From positions 4,588,001 to 4,652,000 of the forward strand of contig NZ_CP029482.1 of assembly GCF_003151075.1 (NCBI RefSeq): a DNA stretch of 64,000 nt. Reading direction: 5' to 3'. The notes under the pieces are model-generated. The model saw nothing but the letters and a program-made list of their open reading frames with translations, was not told where the DNA came from and did not search any database. Position numbers and translations under genes: made by a program. Numbering within the stretch: position 1 is the stretch's first letter; each line of letters starts with the position of its first letter. Shown here piece after piece: positions 47,755 to 56,393 of this stretch. Source of the DNA: Pseudomonas sp. 31-12. Its GTDB lineage: Bacteria; Pseudomonadota; Gammaproteobacteria; Pseudomonadales; Pseudomonadaceae.

Positions 47755-47816
47755 CGCCTCGAACGATTGTGCGAGCCTGCTCACGAAGAGGCCAGACCAC
47801 CCACCATCAATGCCGG

Positions 47817-48773
47817 TTACGGCAACAAAATCACCTTGTCGCCAGCCCCTTGATTCACCTCGGCATACCGCTCCACCCCCTGCGCCAACGGTGATTCAAA
47901 CAACCCTTCCGGCAACGGCAACAGCCCCTGATCAAAGAACTTGCCGAACTGATCCAGCATCGCCGCACACGCCTGCACGCCGTACAACAGCGAATTGATC
48001 CCCACCACCGAACCGCCCTTGCGATACAACGCCAGCGCCGGCAGTTGCACCATGCCGTCCACCGGCGCGGCAATGATCGCGATGCGACCGAAAGTGGCCA
48101 AAGCCGGGACCGAGGCCGGCAGCCAGAAACCGGTGGTGTCGAAAATCACATCAGCGCCGCCGGCATACACAGCGTTCACCTGCGCACCCAGCTCGTCCGG
48201 TTTATCCAGTTGCAACGTCTGATAGCCCTGCGCCTGCAGATCCTTGACCTGCTCGGGCCGGCGCGCCGCCGCCAGTACCTGAGCGCCACGCACCTTGGCC
48301 AGCGCCAGCGCGGCACTGCCCACCGCTCCGCCGCCGATCACCAGCAGCCGCGTTCCGGTCGTCACCAGACTGCGTTCCAGGGCATCCCACGCCGTGGTGT
48401 ACGGCACACCGAGGCTGGCAGCCTGGGCGAAGCTCAAGTGGGTGGGTTTGAGCACTACGCCATTGGCCGGCAGTTTGACGAATTGCGCGTGGGAGCCGTC
48501 GGCAAAAAAGCCCAGTTCACGACCGGTGCCCCAGACGTCCTGACCGATCAGTGCCTGTGGCCCTTCCACCACCACTCCGGCGAAATCCCGACCGGGAATC
48601 CGCGGCAACGTAGTGTAGGGAAAACGCCCCAGCACGTTCTTCACATCGCTGGGATTGAGGCCGGCCGCCTTGATCTGGACCAGCACTTCATCGGCACCGG
48701 GAACGGGGGTCGGAACATCAACGTAGCGCAGGGCCGAGAGGTCACCGGCCTGGTCGAATTGCAGTGCTTTCAT
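47817..48773 (-). CDS. Zinc-free quinone oxidoreductase (MDR superfamily)
   Basis: A 318-residue NADPH:quinone reductase-like protein of the medium-chain dehydrogenase superfamily. It begins MKALQFDQAGDLSALRYVDVP, has GRDFAGVVVEG in the catalytic domain and a Rossmann segment LLVIGGGAVGSAALALAKVRGA. Zinc ligands of true alcohol dehydrogenases are not seen. A XapX-protein gene starts upstream on the same strand and an AraC regulator beyond it; likely one regulated unit. Confidence 0.88.
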   Translation of the reverse strand: MKALQFDQAGDLSALRYVDVPTPVPGADEVLVQIKAAGLNPSDVKNVLGRFPYTTLPRIPGRDFAGVVVEGPQALIGQDVWGTGRELGFFADGSHAQFVKLPANGVVLKPTHLSFAQAASLGVPYTTAWDALERSLVTTGTRLLVIGGGAVGSAALALAKVRGAQVLAAARRPEQVKDLQAQGYQTLQLDKPDELGAQVNAVYAGGADVIFDTTGFWLPASVPALATFGRIAIIAAPVDGMVQLPALALYRKGGSVVGINSLLYGVQACAAMLDQFGKFFDQGLLPLPEGLFESPLAQGVERYAEVNQGAGDKVILLP

Positions 48774-48803
48774 GAGAGTTTCCATCGCAAAAAGGAAGGG
48801 GTT

Positions 48804-48977
48804 TCAGGAGACCCAGCCAGCCACCAGCTGTCGGCCCATGGGCCACAACTTTTCGCCGGCGAGCATGCCCAGCAGGCCCACCAGGGCAATGGCCGGTGGG
48901 GCGGGAGAACGAAAATCCAGTGCGCCGTAGAGCAGACCGACGCCCAGACCGATGACCAGCGAGATGAGGTAGCTCAT
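48804..48977 (-). CDS. XapX domain small membrane protein
   Basis: A 57-residue protein, MSYLISLVIGLGVGLLYGAL..., with two hydrophobic segments (about 3-20 and 31-45) separated by DFRSPAPPA, the XapX-domain pattern. Function unknown; such proteins are often encoded beside oxidoreductases. It lies 30 bases upstream of the quinone oxidoreductase gene, so the pair is probably co-transcribed. Confidence 0.82.
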   Translation of the reverse strand: MSYLISLVIGLGVGLLYGALDFRSPAPPAIALVGLLGMLAGEKLWPMGRQLVAGWVS

Positions 48978-49010
48978 GGCAGACTCCGTGGGCAAACAAG
49001 GTAGGTCTGA

Positions 49011-49066
49011 AGTCTAGAGAGCGGTGGCGAAGGGCATCGGCCAAGTGCTTCTGAATATCGGCCAAG
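49011..49066 (-). promoter_or_regulatory. Candidate AraC-type operator and promoter for the XapX-oxidoreductase operon
   Basis: Two identical direct repeats ATCGGCCAAG at 49036-49045 and 49057-49066 have a period of exactly 21 bases (two helical turns), typical for AraC activators. A TAGACT -10 candidate lies at 49011-49016 on the minus strand, with the proximal repeat overlapping the -35 position. The AraC gene is next upstream. Confidence 0.6.
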
Positions 49067-49136
49067 GCGCCAATACAGGTTGCAATGCAAACTGGGTAGT
49101 AACCCACAGGGATTCGCCAGTGGCCACAAGTCTGCG

Positions 49137-49928
49137 TTATGGCTGGACGTCGCGTTGGCCCGTCGAAAATTGCGAAGGCGCGACACCCAGTTCCCGGCGG
49201 AACATGTCGCTGAAGCTGCTCGGCGAATAGCCCAGTTCCCGGGCAATCGTGCTGACCGGTACGCCCTGAATCAACTCCGCCGCCGCAGTCGCCAGTTGCA
49301 CCTGGCGTCGCCATTCGGCGAAACCCATGCCCAAGCCGTCCTTGAACAGCCGGGCCAGAGTGCGCACGCTGGCACCGGCGTTTTCCGCGTGCTGTTCGAA
49401 GGGGATATCCAGCGAGGGTGCGGCCATGACCGCCTGACACAGGTTCATCAGGCGCCGGTCGGAATCATCCGGCAACGGGATTTTCAACAGCGATCGCCTG
49501 GCTCGCCTAAGCTCCAACAGCGCCAGGCCGACCAGCGCTTCGTAGTACTCGGGCGTGCCATTGTCGCCCTGCTCCACCAACCCGACGATCAGCTCACGCA
49601 GCAACCCGCCGACTTCGATCACCTGAACACGGTCGTCCAGCGTGGCCGCCAACGAGGGCCGCAAGTAGATGTTGCGCATCTGCAGATCCGAGACCACGCG
49701 AATGCCATGCGGCACGCCTGGCGGCAGCCACACCGCCCGTTGTGGCGGCACCACCAACGCCTCATGAGGCGTTTCGACCCACATCACCCCGCTCATCGCG
49801 TATAGCAATTGGCCCCAGACATGCTCGTGCGGCTCGATATACAAGCCGCGCGGGTACGTGCGTGCCAGCGGTTGCACGGGCACATCGGTATCACTCAGGT
49901 CTGGCGGGGCGGCAAGGGCCATGGGCAA
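49137..49928 (-). CDS. AraC-family regulator
   Basis: A 263-residue regulator with an N-terminal cupin sensor (about 25-110, IEPHEHVWGQLLYAMSGVMWVETP, WLPPGVPHGI) and a C-terminal double HTH (about 160-260, FEQHAENAGASVRTLARLFKDGLGMGF and STIARELGYSPSSFSDMFRRELG). Located just upstream of the XapX-oxidoreductase pair on the same strand, whose promoter region has a 21-base-period direct repeat. Confidence 0.92.
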   Translation of the reverse strand: MPMALAAPPDLSDTDVPVQPLARTYPRGLYIEPHEHVWGQLLYAMSGVMWVETPHEALVVPPQRAVWLPPGVPHGIRVVSDLQMRNIYLRPSLAATLDDRVQVIEVGGLLRELIVGLVEQGDNGTPEYYEALVGLALLELRRARRSLLKIPLPDDSDRRLMNLCQAVMAAPSLDIPFEQHAENAGASVRTLARLFKDGLGMGFAEWRRQVQLATAAAELIQGVPVSTIARELGYSPSSFSDMFRRELGVAPSQFSTGQRDVQP

Positions 49929-50067
49929 TGATCATTGGGGTTTTCAGGTCTTGCATGGTAACGGGGCAGCGACCTTGTCGCTACGGGCGGCAACCGTCTG
50001 ACAATCCAACTGAATTTTCCGTAGCCCAGACGATCCTTGTATTACCACAGGGAGGAATACGGGCTTT

Positions 50068-50295
50068 ATGAACAACGCAAAACTTTTCGTCATTGAATAC
50101 ACCCTTCATGGCGCGCCAAAGTCTTTCATTATCCGCCTGGACAAAATGGACAACGCGGAGGCTTGGCACTGGGCCAGTTGTGATGCAGGGGTCGGACGAA
50201 TCCCCCGCTTTGGCCGAGAGAAGGTGCAAAAAACCAGCAAGCCGCTGGCGGAGAAATTCGGCATCGAAAATGTGACGTGGCGACCGGCTGGCTGA
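50068..50295 (+). CDS. DUF6555-like small protein
   Basis: A 75-residue soluble protein, MNNAKLFVIEYTLHGAPKSF..., ending in WRPAG, of a family I recall as restricted to Pseudomonas (DUF6555). It has the conserved AEAWHWASCDAGVGRIPRFGRE core. GGAGG lies 12 bases before the ATG. Function unknown. Confidence 0.78.
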   Translation: MNNAKLFVIEYTLHGAPKSFIIRLDKMDNAEAWHWASCDAGVGRIPRFGREKVQKTSKPLAEKFGIENVTWRPAG

Positions 50296-50321
50296 AGATC
50301 ACGAGGGGAGGAAACCAGACA

Positions 50322-50352
50322 TAAAAAAAGTGGAGCCCGAGTGGCTCCACTT
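50322..50352 (-). terminator. Terminator of the metallothionein gene
   Basis: Minus strand GTGGAGCC-ACTC-GGGCTCCAC then seven T, 13 bases past the metallothionein stop. It also separates it from the convergent DUF6555-like gene. Confidence 0.85.
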
Positions 50353-50364
50353 CCTGTTGATGAG

Positions 50365-50532
50365 CTATTTGGCGTGCGCGCACTTGCAGCCCTTGCTCGC
50401 ACACTCCTCGCCATGTTCGTGGTGCTTGGCGCACGCTTCACAGCAATAGTGCTTGCCGTGACGCGCTATCGGGTGTTCGCCCAGTTTGCAGGAACATTTG
50501 GGGCAGTCGCATTTACTGTCACTGCTGATCAT
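50365..50532 (-). CDS. Bacterial metallothionein
   Basis: A 55-residue metal-binding protein beginning MISSDSKCDCPKCSCKLGEH. Ten cysteines (8, 10, 13, 15, 30, 31, 34, 44, 49, 51) and seven histidines form the bacterial (SmtA/PmtA-type) pattern CxCxxCxC...YCCxxCA...CxxxxCxC. It is expected to bind zinc, cadmium or copper in the cytosol and give metal tolerance. It has its own terminator. At 55 codons it is easily missed by gene finders. No metal-regulator gene is adjacent. Confidence 0.9.
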   Translation of the reverse strand: MISSDSKCDCPKCSCKLGEHPIARHGKHYCCEACAKHHEHGEECASKGCKCAHAK

Positions 50533-50615
50533 GAGTCTGACTCCATTGATGTGGTCGTCGCGTGCGGCAAATGCGCACCTCAGTCATCAGTGTAGGAGCT
50601 ACAAAATGGCTCGGG

Positions 50616-51071
50616 TTACTCGCTTCGCGTGCTGCTGCGATACATGAACAGCAACGCCAGCGCCAGGCACACCATCGCCAGCATCCGGCTGCTCGACAAC
50701 TCGATTGCCGGGTTACCCAGCCAGCCGAAGTTGTCGATCAACATCCCCATGCCCAACTGCCCGACGATCACGGCCACGGTCGCCACTGCCGTGCCGACCC
50801 GCGGCACCGCGCCGACCATGACCATCATGTAGACCACGCCGAACAAGGCGCCGCTGAGCTGCCATTTCGGCACATCCAGCAGGGTCACGGCATGGGCCGG
50901 TTCGAAAAACAGGATCAGCAAACCGGTGACCACCGCGCCCACCGCGAAGGTCAGCAGACTGCTGCGCAACACGCCGACGGTTTCCCCCAGGCGTCCGTTG
51001 ATCGCCGCCTGAATACTCAACACCGCACCGGCGGCCACGACCACGGCCAACAAAATAATCAGATTCATCAT
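50616..51071 (-). CDS. YdcZ/DUF606-family DMT transporter, subunit 2
   Basis: A 151-residue membrane protein with five hydrophobic segments, from the YdcZ (DUF606) group of small drug/metabolite transporters. It includes AAINGRLGETVG and the VYMMVMVGAVPRVGTA and GQLGMGMLIDNFGWLG family segments. Its ATG overlaps the stop of the preceding gene by one base (TGATG), so the two are translationally coupled and probably form a heterodimer. Substrate unknown. Confidence 0.87.
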   Translation of the reverse strand: MMNLIILLAVVVAAGAVLSIQAAINGRLGETVGVLRSSLLTFAVGAVVTGLLILFFEPAHAVTLLDVPKWQLSGALFGVVYMMVMVGAVPRVGTAVATVAVIVGQLGMGMLIDNFGWLGNPAIELSSSRMLAMVCLALALLFMYRSSTRSE

Positions 51072-51556
51072 CAACCCCGAGCAATCAGAACAAGTGCCGC
51101 GACAATCAGCAGCAACGCCAGCCAACGTTCACCGTTGACCTTTTTGCGGGTGGCACCGAACCAACCGAAGTGGTCGATCAGCACGCTTTTGCCGACCTGC
51201 CCGGAGAGGATCGCGATCATCGTCATCGCGATCCCGATGTGCGGCGTGGCCAGGGTGAGCACCACCACGTAGATCGGCCCGAGGAAACCGCCGATCAACT
51301 GCCAGCGTGGCAAGGTGTTCAAAGCTGGGCCTTGTTGCTTGCCGCTGAACAACAACAGCAAAAACAAAATCGCCGAGCCGACGCCGAAGATGCTCAACGT
51401 CGCCCATAAGTGCCCGACCTGCACCCCGAGCGGCCCGAGCAAACCGGCCTCCACGGAAAGGCCCATGCCGGCGAGAATCACCAGTGGCAGCAGTAACAGT
51501 CGCAGCCCCGGTTGGGTCGCTGGCGCTGCAGCGATGTCGATTGAAGAAGATTGCAT
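51071..51556 (-). CDS. YdcZ/DUF606-family DMT transporter, subunit 1
   Basis: A 161-residue paralogue of the next gene, sharing the PIYVVVLTLATPHIGIAMTM and GQVGKSVLIDHFGWFG segments. It has a short hydrophilic N-terminus (MQSSSIDIAAAPATQPG) and five membrane helices. The start at 51556 follows TAGGATTTTCCTT; the in-frame extension upstream runs through a REP repeat. A divergent LysR gene lies 249 bases away and is a candidate regulator. Confidence 0.87.
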   Translation of the reverse strand: MQSSSIDIAAAPATQPGLRLLLLPLVILAGMGLSVEAGLLGPLGVQVGHLWATLSIFGVGSAILFLLLLFSGKQQGPALNTLPRWQLIGGFLGPIYVVVLTLATPHIGIAMTMIAILSGQVGKSVLIDHFGWFGATRKKVNGERWLALLLIVAALVLIARG

Positions 51557-51591
51557 AAGGAAAATCCTACCAGTATCAGTTGAGGCGCTAA

Positions 51592-51687
51592 CCCTGTGGG
51601 AGCGGGCTTGCCCGCGATGACGATGTACCAGTCGACACTGCAGCGCCTGATACACCGCCATCGCGGGCAAGCCCGGCTCCCACAGGG
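51592..51687. repeat. REPIN between the YdcZ pair and a LysR gene
   Basis: Arms CCTGTGGGAGCGGGCTTGCC(CGCGATG) and its near-exact reverse complement, one base inserted in the right arm. Confidence 0.85.
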
Positions 51688-51805
51688 ATTCGCGGTGTTC
51701 AGGCATTAACCCGCCGGATGGCGCGCATTATCGGCTGGCGCTGCTTTGCGATAAATGGGAGCATCCTGACAACACTTTTGCGCAAATCGCACAGCAGGAC
51801 TCATC

Positions 51806-52741
51806 ATGCACGGCCTCAACGAGCTGGGATTCAAGGCACTTCGGCTGTTTGTCGCGGTGCTCGACCATGGCAGTTTTTCCGAAGTCGCCCGCCGCGAGGG
51901 CCTGGCGCCCTCTTCTATTTCCCGGCAGATCCAGTTAATGGAACAGGCCTTGAACCAGCAATTGCTCTACCGCCACACGCGAGCCGTCACGCCCACCGAA
52001 GCGGGACGCATGCTCGGCCATCACGCGCGGCTGATGCTGGTGCAACTGGAGGAAGCCGAACAGGCCTTGCAGGAACAGCAAAGCGAACCCAGCGGACTGG
52101 TGCGAATCAACGCGCCTGTGGTCTTCGGGCAACGGCATCTGACGCCGTGGCTGGGGCAGTTGTGCGCGCGCTATCCGAAACTGCAGCTGGATATCCAGCA
52201 AACCGACAGCTACATCGACCCGTTGCAGGAAGGTGCCGACCTGCTGTTCCGCATCGGCCCATTGCACGATTCGAGCATGCAGGCACGGATCCTGGCGCCC
52301 CATCGCTTTCAAGTCGCTTCCAGCCCGGCCTACCTCGAACGCCATGGCACTCCACAAGCCCCCGAAGAGCTGGCGGGGCATCAGTGCCTGGCCTACAAAG
52401 GCGTGGCCGGTCAGCAACGCTGGTTTTTCCGCAAAGAGCAACAGGACTGGACGCCCTACTCGGTGAAAGGGCCGATCACCGGCAACCACGCCGACACGCT
52501 CACGCAAGCCGCCGAACAGGGTTTGGGGCTGGTGATGTTTCCGTCGTGGCTGATTGGTGAGGCGGTGCGCAATGGCACGCTGGTGCCGGTACTGGGGGAA
52601 TATCAGGTGTCCAACAGCCTTGAGCCGCAGCAGATTGCAGTACTGTGGCCGGGCAGCCGCCGGTTGTCGGTAAAGGTGCGCACGGTGATTGATTTCTTCG
52701 TTGAATGCTTCGGCACGGTGCCTTATTGGGACAGACCCTGA
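51806..52741 (+). CDS. LysR-family regulator
   Basis: A 311-residue LysR-type regulator: HTH within residues 1-65 (FKALRLFVAVLDHGSFSEVARREGLAPSSISRQIQ) and a substrate-binding-like effector domain of the DsdC/aminoethylphosphonate-like group (VVFGQRHLTPWLGQL). It is divergent from the YdcZ transporter pair and probably controls it. The start is the ATG matching the family; AGGA lies 11 bases upstream. Confidence 0.91.
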   Translation: MHGLNELGFKALRLFVAVLDHGSFSEVARREGLAPSSISRQIQLMEQALNQQLLYRHTRAVTPTEAGRMLGHHARLMLVQLEEAEQALQEQQSEPSGLVRINAPVVFGQRHLTPWLGQLCARYPKLQLDIQQTDSYIDPLQEGADLLFRIGPLHDSSMQARILAPHRFQVASSPAYLERHGTPQAPEELAGHQCLAYKGVAGQQRWFFRKEQQDWTPYSVKGPITGNHADTLTQAAEQGLGLVMFPSWLIGEAVRNGTLVPVLGEYQVSNSLEPQQIAVLWPGSRRLSVKVRTVIDFFVECFGTVPYWDRP

Positions 52742-52750
52742 CACCACATA

Positions 52751-52845
52751 ACCTGTGGGAGCGAGCTTGCTCGCGATAGCGGTTGATCAGTCACATTGAT
52801 GCTGGATGTGCCGACGCTATCGCGAGCAAGCTCGCTCCCACAGGT
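52751..52845. repeat. REPIN with 31-base perfect arms
   Basis: ACCTGTGGGAGCGAGCTTGC(TCGCGATAGCG) and its exact reverse complement, spacer 33 bases. It lies between convergent LysR and chemoreceptor genes. Confidence 0.87.
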
Positions 52846-52878
52846 TCAGTGCTTGCCTCCAATATTTTGCAAATAAAG

Positions 52879-54561
52879 TCAGATTCGGAACTGGCCGACC
52901 AGTTTGCCCAGGCGCTGACCGAGGTCGGCGAGGCTGCGTGAGGTCTGGGCGCCGAGTTGGGTTTCGTCGGCGACGTTGTCCACCGCCACGGCGATCTGAT
53001 GCACGCTGCGGTTGATTTCTTCAGCCACGGCAGTCTGCTCTTCAGCGGCGCTGGCGATTTGCGCGTTCATTGAGTTGATGGTGCCGATCAATTGAGCCAT
53101 GGTGTCCAGCGATGCACCGGCCTCATTGGCCTGTGCCGAGGTGCCATCGCCCGCCTCGCTGGAACGACGCATCGCTTCCACCGCCGATTGGGTCCCGGCC
53201 TGCAAGCGGTCGATCATGCCCTGGATTTCCTGGGTGCTGATCTGCGTGCGACTGGCCAGCGCCCGCACTTCGTCGGCCACCACTGCAAAACCACGACCCG
53301 CCTCACCGGCGCGCGCGGCTTCAATGGCGGCGTTCAGTGCCAGCAAATTGGTCTGTTCGGCAATCGAACGAATCACTCCCAGCACGCTGACAATCGACGA
53401 CACGTCTTTTTGCAGGCTATCAAGGGACACGCCGCTGCTGCGAATGTCGTCCACCAACGCATGAATCTTCACGATGCTGCCGGCCACCACACGCTTGGCG
53501 GTCTGGCCTTCTTCGTCGGTTTGCTGAGCAGCCACCGCCGCGTTTTGCGCGCTTTTCGCCACTTCCTGTGCCGCCGCCGACATTTCGTTGATCGCCGTGG
53601 CCACCTGATCAGTCTCGTGACGCTGACGCTCCATGGCCTGATCCGAACGCTGGGCCTGATCGGAAACCTGATTCACCAGGCCGGTCAGTTGCGAAGTCAT
53701 TTCGGTGATCTGGCGCACCAGGCTGTGGATCTTGTCGACGAAGCGGTTGAACGAGCCGGCCAGTTCGCCGAGTTCGTCCTGGCTGGTGATGGTCAGGCGA
53801 CGAGTCAGGTCGCCCTCGCCCGCCGCGATGTCATCGAGGTTGGCTTTCATCAGGTTCAGCGGACGCAGGATGGTATTGGCCAGCAGCAGTCCGACCGCCG
53901 CGATCACCAGCAACATCACCACCGCGAGGCCGGCGATGGTCAGCACCACGCCTTCCATCCGCTCCTGCACCTTGGCCTGGACCAGCGCGACTTGCGCCTC
54001 GATACCGTCGAGGTTCACCGACGTACCGACCGCCATGTCCCACTTCGACAGGTATTCGGTGTAGCCCAGTTTCGGCACCAGCACTTGGGTGTTGCCGGGC
54101 AAAGGCGAGCTGTATTGCAGGTAATGCGTGCCGTCTTTGGCGACTTTCACCAGGTCGCGGTTGACGTAGACGCCGTTCGGATCGCGGTTGTCCTTGAAGC
54201 TCTGACCCACGCCGTCGGGGCTGTTGGCCTTGAACAGGCGCACGGTGTTGGAGTCGTAGCCGAAGAAATAACCGTCCTTGCCGTAGGTGATGCTCGACAG
54301 CAGCTTGATCACCTGCGCCCGCGCCGCGTCATCGCCAGGGGCGGCCGCGTCGTAAAGCGGTTTGATCGTGGTCATGGCCACGGCAACGTAGCTTTGCAGG
54401 GTGGCCTTGGCATCGCTGAGCAGGCGCTGGCGGGTTTCCTCGACTTCCTTGTGCGCCTGCTCCTGCAAAATGAACAGCGTGGTCAGGCTGATGACCAGCG
54501 CAAATAGCAACACCGGGAGGACGGCAAGGGACAGGACTTTAGCCTTCAGGCTCATGCGCAT
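52879..54561 (-). CDS. Methyl-accepting chemotaxis protein with single Cache domain
   Basis: A 560-residue chemoreceptor. TM1 (about 8-31), a periplasmic sCache_2-type sensor (about 35-190, [42 protein letters not shown]), TM2 (about 203-228), HAMP, and a signalling domain with the hairpin tip [35 protein letters not shown]. No C-terminal CheR pentapeptide (ends GQFRI). Cache_2 sensors often bind small carboxylates; the ligand here is unknown. It lies downstream of a Na+/H+-antiporter-type gene on the same strand. Confidence 0.93.
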   Translation of the reverse strand: MRMSLKAKVLSLAVLPVLLFALVISLTTLFILQEQAHKEVEETRQRLLSDAKATLQSYVAVAMTTIKPLYDAAAPGDDAARAQVIKLLSSITYGKDGYFFGYDSNTVRLFKANSPDGVGQSFKDNRDPNGVYVNRDLVKVAKDGTHYLQYSSPLPGNTQVLVPKLGYTEYLSKWDMAVGTSVNLDGIEAQVALVQAKVQERMEGVVLTIAGLAVVMLLVIAAVGLLLANTILRPLNLMKANLDDIAAGEGDLTRRLTITSQDELGELAGSFNRFVDKIHSLVRQITEMTSQLTGLVNQVSDQAQRSDQAMERQRHETDQVATAINEMSAAAQEVAKSAQNAAVAAQQTDEEGQTAKRVVAGSIVKIHALVDDIRSSGVSLDSLQKDVSSIVSVLGVIRSIAEQTNLLALNAAIEAARAGEAGRGFAVVADEVRALASRTQISTQEIQGMIDRLQAGTQSAVEAMRRSSEAGDGTSAQANEAGASLDTMAQLIGTINSMNAQIASAAEEQTAVAEEINRSVHQIAVAVDNVADETQLGAQTSRSLADLGQRLGKLVGQFRI

Positions 54562-54592
54562 GACGGTTCACTCTTTTGATTTTGTTGGCGTG

Positions 54593-54607
54593 GTTAAAGG
54601 CTTTAAC
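54593..54607. promoter_or_regulatory. 15-base palindrome upstream of the chemoreceptor gene
   Basis: GTTAAAG-G-CTTTAAC, perfect, 32 bases before the start codon. It could be an operator; no matching site found next to other genes (a similar AAAGGCTTTAA in the transporter gene at about 55867 is coding). Confidence 0.35.
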
Positions 54608-54646
54608 GGCACGCCAGCTCAAAAGTTGAATCGCAGGCACACTGAG

Positions 54647-54684
54647 TTCCCTGTGGGAGCGGGCTTGCTCGCTCCCACAGGGAA
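54647..54684. repeat. Single compact REP palindrome
   Basis: TTCCCTGTGGGAGC-GGGCTTGC-TCGCTCCCACAGGGAA: one fused palindrome rather than the paired form, seven bases after the antiporter-type gene stop, where it may also act as a transcription attenuator. Confidence 0.8.
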
Positions 54685-54690
54685 TAGGGG

Positions 54691-56010
54691 TTAAAGGACC
54701 ATCGCGGCGACCCAGCCGAACGCCAGCAGTGGCAGGTTGTAGTGCAGGAAGGTCGGGACCACGGTGTCCCAGATGTGGTGATGCTGGCCATCGATATTCA
54801 GACCAGAGGTCGGGCCCAGCGTTGAGTCCGAGGCCGGCGAACCGGCGTCACCCAGGGCGCCGGCCGTGCCGACGATGCACACGATCGCAATCGGGCTGAA
54901 CCCCAGTTGCACGCACAACGGCACGAAAATCGCCGCCAGGATCGGTACGGTGGAAAACGACGAACCGATGCCCATGGTCACCAGCAGGCCGACCAGCAAC
55001 ATCAACAACGCGCCGACGCCTTTGCTGTGCCCGATCCACGACGCCGACGTCTCAACCAGCGTTTGCACCTCACCGGTGGCTTTCATCACTTCGGCGAAAC
55101 CCGAGGCGGCAATCATGATGAAGCCGATCATCGCCATCATCTTCATGCCTTCGGTGAACAGGTCGTCGGTGTCGCGCCATTTCACGATGCCCGACACCGA
55201 AAAGATCAGGAATCCAGACAGCGCCCCGATGATCATCGAATCCAGCAGCAATTGAATGATGAACGCCGCCGCGATGGCCACAGCGGCCACCATGAGGCTC
55301 AGCGGGTTGTATTCCACCGCGACTTGCTCGACTTTCTCGATCTTTTCCAGGTCGTAAACGCGTTTCTTGCGGTAGCTGATAAACGCGACCGCAAGGCCCA
55401 CGACCATGCCCAGCGCCGGAATGCCCATGGCATGTGTGACGTTGATGCCGCTGATGTCGACGCCGCTGCGGGCAACATTGGCCAGCAGGATTTCATTCAG
55501 GAAAATGTTGCCGAAGCCCACCGGCAGGAACATGTACGGCGTGATCAGGCCGAACGTCATGACGCAGGCGATCAAACGGCGATCCAGTTGCAGCTTGGTC
55601 AGCACATATAAAAGCGGCGGCACCAGCAGCGGAATAAAGGCGATATGTATCGGCAGAATGTTCTGCGAAGCGATGGCCACTACCCAGAGCAAGCCGATCA
55701 GCAGCCACTTGACCTGACGGCCACCGTTGGCGTGTTGACGATCAACCATCAGCAGGGCTTTGTCCGCCAGGGCATGGGCCAGGCCGGACTTGGCAATCGC
55801 TACGGCGAACGCGCCGAGCAAGGCATAGGACAACGCGACCGTCGCGCCGCCGCCGAGGCCGCTGTTAAAGGCTTTAAGGGTGGCGTCGATGCCCAGGCCA
55901 CCGGTCAATCCGCCGACCAGGGCGCCGACAATCAGCGCGATCACTACGTGCACGCGGGACAGGCTGAGGATCAGCATGACGCCGACCGCGGCAATTACAG
56001 CATTAATCAT
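54691..56010 (-). CDS. Na+/H+ antiporter-family (YuiF-like) transporter
   Basis: A 439-residue integral membrane protein with about 11 helices, of the Na+/H+ antiporter/arsenite permease-like superfamily related to B. subtilis YuiF (histidine uptake). Visible segments: [41 protein letters not shown] and the C-terminal [20 protein letters not shown] loop with paired acidic residues. Substrate cannot be fixed by eye; amino acids or sodium are candidates. It precedes a chemoreceptor gene in the same direction, which might sense the same compound. Confidence 0.83.
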   Translation of the reverse strand: MINAVIAAVGVMLILSLSRVHVVIALIVGALVGGLTGGLGIDATLKAFNSGLGGGATVALSYALLGAFAVAIAKSGLAHALADKALLMVDRQHANGGRQVKWLLIGLLWVVAIASQNILPIHIAFIPLLVPPLLYVLTKLQLDRRLIACVMTFGLITPYMFLPVGFGNIFLNEILLANVARSGVDISGINVTHAMGIPALGMVVGLAVAFISYRKKRVYDLEKIEKVEQVAVEYNPLSLMVAAVAIAAAFIIQLLLDSMIIGALSGFLIFSVSGIVKWRDTDDLFTEGMKMMAMIGFIMIAASGFAEVMKATGEVQTLVETSASWIGHSKGVGALLMLLVGLLVTMGIGSSFSTVPILAAIFVPLCVQLGFSPIAIVCIVGTAGALGDAGSPASDSTLGPTSGLNIDGQHHHIWDTVVPTFLHYNLPLLAFGWVAAMVL

Positions 56011-56167
56011 CGTTACCTCAGGGCAAGCGAAATGAGCTCAGCCGGCCGTCTGCGAAGAGCCGCCAGCGGATTGAAGAATGGGTTTTATTAGAGGGCGCGC
56101 ACTGTGCCGCAGAGTCGGCCCGGTGTCAAAGCGTGTGGTCGGTAACGATGTGTAACAACATAGGGTG

Positions 56168-56305
56168 ACCTGTGGCGAGGGAGCTTGCTCCCGCTCGACT
56201 GCGCAGCAGTCGCAATTGAGCCTATGCGGTGTACCTGACAAACCGCTATCTCAGGTTTTAGGGGCGCTTCGCACCCCAGCGGGAGCAAGCTCCCTCGCCA
56301 CAGGT
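56168..56305. repeat. Paired palindromic repeat, GGCGAGGGAGC type
   Basis: Arms CCTGTGGCGAGGGAGCTTGC(TCCCGCT) and its reverse complement are separated by about 80 bases that contain further short palindromes (GACTGCGCAGCAGTC, GGGGCGCTTCGCACCCC). A different family from the GTGGGAGCG REPs. Confidence 0.85.
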
Positions 56306-56324
56306 ACCCATTTATCCGATGGCA

Positions 56325-56351
56325 TAAAGAAAGCCGAATGACGGCCGTTAC
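56325..56351 (+). promoter_or_regulatory. Sigma-28 (FliA) promoter of the second chemoreceptor
   Basis: TAAAGAAA, 11 bases, GCCGTTAC: five of eight and six of eight identities to TAAAGTTT-N11-GCCGATAA with exact spacing, 42 bases before the start codon. Chemoreceptor genes are typically FliA-dependent. Confidence 0.65.
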
Positions 56352-56393
56352 AGTGCAAAGTCTCAGATAAATATCGAATAAGGACGTCTCTCC

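Larger units (their letters stand above)
56011..56393. promoter_or_regulatory. Intergenic region with REP pair and FliA promoter
   Basis: 383 bases without a gene between divergent genes. It holds a paired palindrome (56168-56305) and, close to the chemoreceptor start, a sigma-28 type promoter (56325-56351). Nothing else recognised. Confidence 0.6.

Noticed and set aside
47766..47795. TGTGCGAGCCTGCTCACGAAGAGG resembles one REP arm
   Set aside because: Diverged and without a partner arm; too weak to list as an element.
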